Source: an uncultured Lachnoclostridium sp. (GTDB taxonomy: Bacteria; Bacillota; Clostridia; Lachnospirales; Lachnospiraceae). Taken from it: 37,659 nt of DNA. The stretch is taken from positions 1-37,659 of the forward strand of contig CAMWXG010000008.1 of the NCBI GenBank assembly GCA_947178155.1, in the 5' to 3' direction. A program made the translations under genes and the position numbers. The notes under the pieces were generated by a model. It was not told the DNA's origin. It made no database searches and saw only the letters and a list, made by a program, of their open reading frames with translations. Numbering within the stretch: the stretch's first letter is position 1; each line of letters begins with the position of its first letter. This document shows, piece after piece, positions 32,120 through 37,659 of this stretch.

Positions 32120-34606
32120 ATGACTAGAGAACAGTTTTTAGACAGATTAAAAAAGGGCAGGCTTATTCTTGATGGGGCAACAGGATCTAATTTGCAAAAG
32201 CGTGGTATGCCTGCTGGTGTCTGCCCTGAAAAATGGATTTTGGAAAACAGAGAAGTGCTTAAGGGACTTCAGGTGGAGTATATACAGGCTGGTTCTGATG
32301 TTGTATATGCGCCTACATTTTCAGCGAACAGGATTAAGCTTGAGGAATATGGCTTGTCTGATGATATTGAAAATATTAATAGGAGTCTTGTAAAGATTTC
32401 TAAGGATGCTGTCAGAGAGGCTGGTGTGGAGCGGGATATATATGTTGCGGGTGATATTACAATGACAGGCAGACAGGTATATCCTATGGGAACTCTTACA
32501 TTTGAAGAGCTTGTTGATGTATATAAAGAGCAGATTAAGTATCTTATGGCAGCAGGAGTTGATTTTCTCGCTGTTGAGACAATGATGAGCTTACAGGAGT
32601 GTCGTGCTGCTGTTATTGCAGCAAAGGAGATATGTGAACTTCCTATTTTGGTGACACTTACATTTAATGAAGATGGACGTACACTTTATGGTACTGATGC
32701 TGATACTGCGGCACTTGTACTTACAGCTTTAGGTGTTGATGCAGTAGGTGTCAACTGTTCTACCGGACCGGATAAAATGGTTGAAATAGTGGAGAGCATG
32801 AAAAAATATGCTGATATTCCAATTGCAGCAAAACCAAATGCAGGACTTCCAAAACTTGCAGACGGACAAACTGTATATGACATGGGGCCGGAGGATTTTG
32901 CAGATGGTATTAAGATGCTTGTGGCAGCAGGAGCTGATATACTTGGCGGCTGCTGCGGGACTACGCCTGAACATATAAAGGCGCTTAATGATATGCTTAC
33001 AGACAATGATTTAAAGACATGTGTATCATTTATAGAACGTTTGGGCAAAGTTAAGAGACGTATGCTTTCTACAGAAAGAAATGTATCTGACATTGACCTT
33101 GAGGGTGACTTTATCATAATAGGAGAGCGTATAAATCCTACTGGAAAGAAAGCTTTGCAGGAGGAGCTTCGTAATGGCTGTCTTGATATTGTTACAGAGA
33201 TGGCTGAGTCTCAGGAAGAGCTTGGGGCATCTGTTCTTGATGTCAATATGGGTATGAATGGTATTGATGAAAAGGAGATGATGTTAAAGGTTGTAAATGA
33301 ACTTACAATTGTAAGCAATCTGCCTCTTTCAATTGATTCAAGTCATCCTTCTGTTGTGGAAGCGGCGCTTAGAATCTATCCTGGACGGGCACTTATTAAT
33401 TCAATATCGCTTGAGCCAGAGAAACTTGAAAAGCTTATTCCGATTGCTAAGAAATATGGTGCAATGTTTATACTTTTGCCTCTTTCTGAAAAAGGACTTC
33501 CAAAGGATATTGAGGAGAAGAAGAGCATTATTCATACAATTCTTGATAAAGCATTGAAAGAAGGACTGAAAAAAGAGGACATAGTAGTTGATGGGCTTGT
33601 TGCTACGATAGGGGCAAATAAAAAGGCTGCTATAGAAACACTTGAAACTATAAGATATTGTAAGAATGAGCTTTCGGTTGCTACAGTCTGTGGTTTGTCA
33701 AATATTTCGTTTGGGCTTCCAGAGAGGATGTTTGTCAACAGCAGCTTTATGGCTATGGCAATTAATAATGGTCTTACTATGGCAATAGCAAATCCTTCAC
33801 AGGATCTTCTTATGCATGCAGTGTATGCTGCTGACCTTCTTATGGACAAGCCGGAGGCTGATATTAGATATATTAACAGGGTGGCTGATAATAAATTGTC
33901 AGTAGTTAAAGGAGAGGTTGATATAAGTTCATTTTCTGCAAATTCTTCTGATGCTGTTAAATCAGATGTACTGAAAGATGTAAATGCTGATGAGCTTTTT
34001 GAAGCTGTAGTAAAGGGAAGAAATAAAAAGATAGAAGAACTTGTAAATAATGCATTAAAAAGTGGGAGAGATGCGCAGGATATAATTGATGTGAGTCTGA
34101 TACCTGCCATAAATCATGTTGGAGAACTTTTTGACAAGCAGATATATTATCTTCCGCAGCTTATTTCGAGTGCAGAGACTATGGAGAAAGGAATAGCTGT
34201 TTTAGAGCCTTTGCTTGCCGCCTCAAGGAATAAAGAATCTCTTGGAACAATAGTAATTGCCACTGTAGAGCATGATATTCATGATATTGGTAAAAATCTT
34301 GTGGCACTTATGCTTAGGAATTATGGATATAATGTTATAGATCTGGGAAAAGATGTTTCGGCGCAGGTTATTGTGGATACAGCGAAACAGGAAAATGCTG
34401 ATATAATTGGTCTGTCTGCCCTTATGACTACAACTATGATGGAAATGAAGAAAGTGATTGAGCTTGCACATGAAAGAGGAATCAGGAGCAAAGTAATAAT
34501 AGGCGGCGCAGTAATTACACAGGGTTTCGCAGATGAGATAGGTGCTGACGGTTATTCAAAAGATGCAAAAGAGGCGGTAACGCTTGTGCAGCAGTTGCTT
34601 GGTTAA
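32120..34606 (+). CDS. metH: Cobalamin-dependent methionine synthase, three-module form
   Basis: This 828-residue protein transfers a methyl group from methyltetrahydrofolate through B12 to homocysteine. Module 1 (about 1-290) is the homocysteine-binding barrel with LDGATGSNLQKRGMP, VNCSTGPDKM and LGGCCGTTPEH, whose Cys bind zinc. Module 2 (about 320-580) is the pterin-binding barrel with GERINPTGKKALQEELR and DVNMGMNGIDE. Module 3 (about 620-828) is the B12 cap and Rossmann domain with TVEHDIHDIGKN, the DxHxxG cobalt-ligand motif. The C-terminal SAM-dependent reactivation domain of the E. coli enzyme (about 330 residues) is missing, a common arrangement in Clostridia where it is a separate gene. 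No riboswitch is visible in the 113-bp leader. Confidence 0.9.
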   Translation: MTREQFLDRLKKGRLILDGATGSNLQKRGMPAGVCPEKWILENREVLKGLQVEYIQAGSDVVYAPTFSANRIKLEEYGLSDDIENINRSLVKISKDAVREAGVERDIYVAGDITMTGRQVYPMGTLTFEELVDVYKEQIKYLMAAGVDFLAVETMMSLQECRAAVIAAKEICELPILVTLTFNEDGRTLYGTDADTAALVLTALGVDAVGVNCSTGPDKMVEIVESMKKYADIPIAAKPNAGLPKLADGQTVYDMGPEDFADGIKMLVAAGADILGGCCGTTPEHIKALNDMLTDNDLKTCVSFIERLGKVKRRMLSTERNVSDIDLEGDFIIIGERINPTGKKALQEELRNGCLDIVTEMAESQEELGASVLDVNMGMNGIDEKEMMLKVVNELTIVSNLPLSIDSSHPSVVEAALRIYPGRALINSISLEPEKLEKLIPIAKKYGAMFILLPLSEKGLPKDIEEKKSIIHTILDKALKEGLKKEDIVVDGLVATIGANKKAAIETLETIRYCKNELSVATVCGLSNISFGLPERMFVNSSFMAMAINNGLTMAIANPSQDLLMHAVYAADLLMDKPEADIRYINRVADNKLSVVKGEVDISSFSANSSDAVKSDVLKDVNADELFEAVVKGRNKKIEELVNNALKSGRDAQDIIDVSLIPAINHVGELFDKQIYYLPQLISSAETMEKGIAVLEPLLAASRNKESLGTIVIATVEHDIHDIGKNLVALMLRNYGYNVIDLGKDVSAQVIVDTAKQENADIIGLSALMTTTMMEMKKVIELAHERGIRSKVIIGGAVITQGFADEIGADGYSKDAKEAVTLVQQLLG

Positions 34607-34682
34607 GTGTGAATTGTCTGTGACAGCGTAAACTGCCATGTTTGAAAAGTGGAAGTGTTTAGTGATTTGTAGGAGGCATAGT

Positions 34683-35531
34683 ATGATATTTAAGTTTACT
34701 GATGATTGTATGGTTGGTGTTGATTTAATTGATAATGAACATAGATATCTTTTTGATATTATTAATAAGATTACAGGTGTTGTTGAAAAGAGTGATCCTG
34801 AGATTGACTTGGAAAGAGGGCTTCTTGAGGATTATATTGAGCAGCTGATTGACTATGGTGAGGTGCATTTTGCACATGAAGAGAAATATATGGAAGATAA
34901 TAACGATGCCGAGCTGCCACGTCAGAAGCGTGAACATATGATGTTTATGAAAAAGCTTAAAGCTGTTGATATTACAGAACTAGACAATTCTGAAAAGCGT
35001 GAAATACTTAAGGATACTCTTAAGTATTTGACAAAATGGCTTTATAAACATATTCTTGGAAGTGATACTATGATTGGCAAGGTCAGACATATATCAGATA
35101 TTGCTAAAGATGAAGGCTCTGTATGTGAATTTACTGATGAATATCTGACAGGTATTGGCAGTATTGATGAGCAGCATAGAAAGTTGTTTGAAATAATAGG
35201 TAGAGCGTATACTCTTGTAGAATCTGAATTTATGATTGATAAATATGATGATATTATGAGGATTCTTGACGAGCTTGAGGAATATACAGCAGTTCATTTT
35301 TCAGATGAAGAAGAATATATGGAGAAGATTAACTATCCTTATATAAATGCACAAAAACGTGCTCACAATATATTTATGGGTAAACTTGAGGATAAGGAGT
35401 TTGGTGAGGCTGATGAGGATCAGCAGGAATATCTTACAGACCTTCTTGACTTTCTATTTTCATGGCTTGGTAACCATATTTTAAAGATGGATACACAGAT
35501 TGGCAAATATGCAGCTGAAAATAATAATTGA
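34683..35531 (+). CDS. Tandem bacteriohemerythrin
   Basis: ATG 34683 follows AGGAGG by six bases (an in-frame ATG at 34638 has no such site), giving 282 residues. Two full hemerythrin domains are fused. Domain 1 (about 1-140) has IDNEHRYLF, VHFAHEEKYM, REHMMFM and WLYKHILGSDTMIGK. Domain 2 (about 145-282) has IDEQHRKLF, VHFSDEEEYM, RAHNIFM and WLGNHILKMDTQIGK. Each set gives the five His plus Glu and Asp ligands of an oxygen-binding diiron centre. In an anaerobe it may sense, store or scavenge O2. The glycosyltransferase gene follows after 21 bp. The paired domains suggest duplication. Confidence 0.88.
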   Translation: MIFKFTDDCMVGVDLIDNEHRYLFDIINKITGVVEKSDPEIDLERGLLEDYIEQLIDYGEVHFAHEEKYMEDNNDAELPRQKREHMMFMKKLKAVDITELDNSEKREILKDTLKYLTKWLYKHILGSDTMIGKVRHISDIAKDEGSVCEFTDEYLTGIGSIDEQHRKLFEIIGRAYTLVESEFMIDKYDDIMRILDELEEYTAVHFSDEEEYMEKINYPYINAQKRAHNIFMGKLEDKEFGEADEDQQEYLTDLLDFLFSWLGNHILKMDTQIGKYAAENNN

Positions 35532-35552
35532 TAAAGAAATAATGAGGAAATT

Positions 35553-36476
35553 ATGTCTAATGATATGGGAATAGTAGATGTGGTTATTCCGGTGTACAAG
35601 CCGGGAGATGAGTTTAAAAATATAATTGAAAGGCTTCTTAAACAGACTGTTGTGCCAGATAATATATTTCTTCTGCAGACTATAGAATATGCTGGTGAGC
35701 AGCTTATTAAATATGAAAATGATAAGATTAAGGTTTATCCAATAAAGAAAAATGATTTTGACCATGGTGCAACAAGGCATTTTGGTGCATCGCTTTCAAA
35801 TGCTGAGTATATAATGTTTATGACGCAGGATGCGGTTCCGGATAATAATAAATTGATAGAAAATATAATTAAGCCATTTGAAGATGAAAAAATCGGTGCG
35901 GTTTATGGGCGGCAGCTTGCAAATAAAGATGTCAGTTTAATTGAAAAATTAACAAGAGTTTATAATTATCCTAAGACAGGAAGTATAAAGACAAAGGCTG
36001 ATATAGAAAGGCTTGGGGTTAAAACATATTTTTGTTCTAATGTATGTGCAGTATATAGAAAAGAATTGTATGATAAACTTGGTGGGTTTGTCAGGAAGAC
36101 AATATTTAATGAAGATATGATAATGGCTTCAAAAATAATAAATTCAGGGTTTAGTGTTGCTTACTGTGCAAAAGCGAGGGTAATACATTCGCATTCATAT
36201 ACATGCATGCAGCAGTTCAGACGAAATTTTGATCTTGGAGTGTCGCAAAAACAGTATAGTAAAGTATTTGATAATATATCATCAGTAAAAGAGGGTTCAG
36301 GTTATGCTAAAAAGATGATTATTATGCTTTTAGAGAAAGGGCATGTAAAAGATGCATTTTATTTTGCACTACAGTGTGCATTTAAGCTTGCAGGGTATAA
36401 GCTTGGGAAGAATTATAACAGGCTTCCCAAAAAAATAATACTTAAGTGTACGATGAATAAAGGCTATTGGAAGTGA
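35553..36476 (+). CDS. Family 2 glycosyltransferase (rhamnosyltransferase-like)
   Basis: This 307-residue GT-A fold enzyme starts with VDVVIPVYKPGDEFKNIIERLLKQ and shows NDFDHGATRHFGASLSNAEYIMFMTQDAVPDNNKLIEN. The D-H-G-A-T-R segment and TQDA are typical of RfbF/RgpB-like rhamnosyltransferases. KTIFNEDMIMASKIINSGFSVAYCAKARVIHSHSYT is the acceptor-side motif. It has no TM helix. It likely adds a sugar, perhaps rhamnose, to a surface polysaccharide; no other polysaccharide gene is adjacent. GAGGAAA precedes the ATG, and a long hairpin overlaps its stop codon. Confidence 0.85.
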   Translation: MSNDMGIVDVVIPVYKPGDEFKNIIERLLKQTVVPDNIFLLQTIEYAGEQLIKYENDKIKVYPIKKNDFDHGATRHFGASLSNAEYIMFMTQDAVPDNNKLIENIIKPFEDEKIGAVYGRQLANKDVSLIEKLTRVYNYPKTGSIKTKADIERLGVKTYFCSNVCAVYRKELYDKLGGFVRKTIFNEDMIMASKIINSGFSVAYCAKARVIHSHSYTCMQQFRRNFDLGVSQKQYSKVFDNISSVKEGSGYAKKMIIMLLEKGHVKDAFYFALQCAFKLAGYKLGKNYNRLPKKIILKCTMNKGYWK

Positions 36477-36492
36477 TTCCAATAGCCTTTAT
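36457..36492. terminator. Perfect 16-bp hairpin spanning the glycosyltransferase stop codon
   Basis: ATAAAGGCTATTGGAA (36457-36472) and TTCCAATAGCCTTTAT (36477-36492) pair perfectly around GTGA, which holds part of the TGA stop. There is no U-tract, so it is a weak or bidirectional terminator, or an mRNA-stabilising 3' end. Confidence 0.6.
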
Positions 36493-36534
36493 GATAATAG
36501 TATATTAAAGAATTTTTCTGAATCAAACGTTGTA

Positions 36535-37566
36535 CTAGTCTTCTTTTTCTATATTAAGTGGATTTACACTTTGTGATGCAAAATTGTATGTATAAAGTTC
36601 ACTCTGGTCAAAGCTTTCAAAGAAGAGGTAGTTAGAGGTAATGTTTAAGTAATTGTAATTTCCGCTTAGTATAAGTGATGAATTGTTGTTGGTTAAATCA
36701 AGTTTATACAATCCATTATCATTACCATTATCTATTTGATAGTATACAGCACTTCCATCTTCTGCTACATTATAGGTTGCAATTCTTTGGTTTACAATAG
36801 TTTCAACAGTTCCCCCTTCAATAGGTATACGACATAAACAATAATCTTTTCCCATGTCCATAAAATAAAGATAGTCACCTTGGCGTGTAAGGCTTGTAAA
36901 GTTCCCTTCATGTATAACCTGTCTGCCTGTTCCGTCAATATTTATAGAGTTTATATTGTGTTCTTTATCCCAGCCTGTATAATAAATTTTACCATTTGAT
37001 ACAGCATAAGGTGCAGCAGCTTCACTTAAAATTCTTTTTTCTTCGGATTTATCTATTTTTGTAGAATATAATTCAAGTCCCTTCTTTTGGTCATAATGCT
37101 GATAATATATATTATTTCCAAATAAGCATACTACCTGTGTAGGATCATCATAAAGTTTTGCTGGACTGTGACCTGAAGTAGTAATTCTAAAAAGTCCTGT
37201 TGTACTTAAGGAGAGCAGTGCATTACCATCATTTTCAAGCTGATCGTTTCTTTTTGTATAAAATATATATTTTCCAGCAGAATTTAAATAGCTTACTCTG
37301 TCATCAAAAAGTTTTTTTACATTAGATAAATCGCTGTCCATACAATATAGTTTATTGCTGTCATATGGATTAGCAAAATAAATTTTCCCATCATTTTCAC
37401 AGAAAAGACCTCCATTTAGTAGGTTGCCGCTTGTATTGCCTGTTGTGCTTTCATCTTTGTACATGGTAATTTTGCCGCTGGTAAGCAGTAAATATATTAT
37501 AACACCGATGAAAGCAGCGGATATAATATATATCAGTATGCGTTTAAAAGTTAGTGGTTTATTCAT
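36535..37566 (-). CDS. Membrane-anchored DUF5050-like beta-propeller protein
   Basis: This 343-residue protein has one N-terminal TM (about 8-28, FKRILIYIISAAFIGVIIYLLL) with no cleavage site, so it is anchored with its bulk outside. The rest is a run of repeats with the pattern (D/N)G-(K)-IYF-AN/TG or YLYFMD followed by small polar turns, for example NDGKIYFANPYDSNKLYCMDSD and KYIFYTKRND. This is as in DUF5050 or prolow-density-like propeller proteins, likely six or seven blades. Role unknown, perhaps sensing or scaffolding at the envelope. GGGAGG is seven bases before the ATG. Confidence 0.78.
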   Translation of the reverse strand: MNKPLTFKRILIYIISAAFIGVIIYLLLTSGKITMYKDESTTGNTSGNLLNGGLFCENDGKIYFANPYDSNKLYCMDSDLSNVKKLFDDRVSYLNSAGKYIFYTKRNDQLENDGNALLSLSTTGLFRITTSGHSPAKLYDDPTQVVCLFGNNIYYQHYDQKKGLELYSTKIDKSEEKRILSEAAAPYAVSNGKIYYTGWDKEHNINSINIDGTGRQVIHEGNFTSLTRQGDYLYFMDMGKDYCLCRIPIEGGTVETIVNQRIATYNVAEDGSAVYYQIDNGNDNGLYKLDLTNNNSSLILSGNYNYLNITSNYLFFESFDQSELYTYNFASQSVNPLNIEKED

Positions 37567-37584
37567 AGAATTATCCTCCCTATG

Positions 37585-37622
37585 GTAATTATTGAGTAAT
37601 TATTGAGTAATTATTGAGTAAT
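37585..37622. repeat. 11-bp tandem repeat upstream of the DUF5050-like gene
   Basis: The unit GTAATTATTGA is present three times in perfect copies (37585-37617), plus a partial GTAAT. It lies between a possible -10 (minus TACAAT at 37644-37639) and the Shine-Dalgarno site of the minus-strand gene. The -35 would fall beyond the window. Confidence 0.85.
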
Positions 37623-37659
37623 AATAAGTAACAAAGTTATTGTATGCTTGATACCATAT

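Noticed and set aside
32686-34110. Long minus-strand open frames opposite the methionine synthase gene
   Set aside because: Antisense shadows of a strongly conserved enzyme; composition is Ser/Ile/Ala-rich and no start signals are present.
1-37659. CRISPR array, tRNA, rRNA or prophage
   Set aside because: No regularly spaced direct repeats, tRNA cloverleaf, rRNA-like sequence or phage structural genes were seen.

Overview
This is an AT-rich stretch of a low-GC Gram-positive chromosome, most like a gut Clostridia/Lachnospiraceae genome. The evidence is strong AGGAGG-type ribosome binding sites, sigma-A style promoters, an L,D-transpeptidase, a lic-type phosphocholine operon, XRE regulators next to yxlEFG-like ABC genes, and small families typical of that group. 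The taxonomic call is inference from gene style. I found no rRNA, tRNA, CRISPR array or intact insertion sequence. Many starts below are revised from the longest open frame on the basis of the Shine-Dalgarno site.

Layout. 1-4.1 kb: a plus-strand operon with a tyrosine-recombinase-like protein lacking its catalytic C-terminus, then choline kinase (LicA-like), CTP:phosphocholine cytidylyltransferase (LicC-like) and a BCCT choline/betaine-type transporter. Together these suggest choline uptake and activation to CDP-choline for surface decoration. 4.1-5.7 kb: a minus-strand AAA/DUF4143 ATPase bracketed by an 11-bp inverted repeat. 5.7-10.2 kb: an unusual XRE-HTH/PurM-like fusion, a ~70-bp palindromic repeat, an XRE regulator, and a yxlEFG-like set whose ATPase gene is frameshifted. 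10.3-11.5 kb: a HipA-like kinase gene overlapping a small partner gene. 11.5-12.9 kb: a KdsC-type phosphatase and a ZIP metal transporter. 13.1-17.0 kb: an LRR protein, a DUF2201/VWA-like protein and a MoxR-type AAA+ ATPase in one operon. 17.2-22.5 kb: an L,D-transpeptidase, a ferritin-like protein, an ABC-F ATPase and an Rpn/PD-(D/E)XK protein.

22.9-27.7 kb is the most interesting region. Two genes on opposite strands encode otherwise dissimilar small proteins of 124 and 146 residues. Their first 24 residues are almost identical (22/24), although the codons have diverged at nine synonymous sites. Around them lie an ABC exporter without a C39 peptidase domain, a protein joining a PqqD-like (RiPP recognition) domain to an HPr-kinase-like domain, and a divergently transcribed S26 signal-peptidase-like protein with a Ser/His dyad. 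The last two share a palindromic pair of extended -10 promoters. The set reads as a leader-guided modification and secretion system, with the PqqD domain recognising the shared leader, the kinase domain modifying, the S26 protein cleaving and the ABC protein exporting. The function is inferred; the gene set, shared leader and signals are visible.

27.8-37.6 kb: an EcsC-family protein, a small membrane protein, a UPF0145/YbjQ protein, release factor 3 (PrfC), a CPCC cysteine-rich protein, an unrecognised small protein, a cobalamin-dependent methionine synthase without a reactivation domain, a tandem bacteriohemerythrin, a family 2 glycosyltransferase, and a membrane-anchored DUF5050-like propeller protein with an 11-bp tandem repeat upstream.
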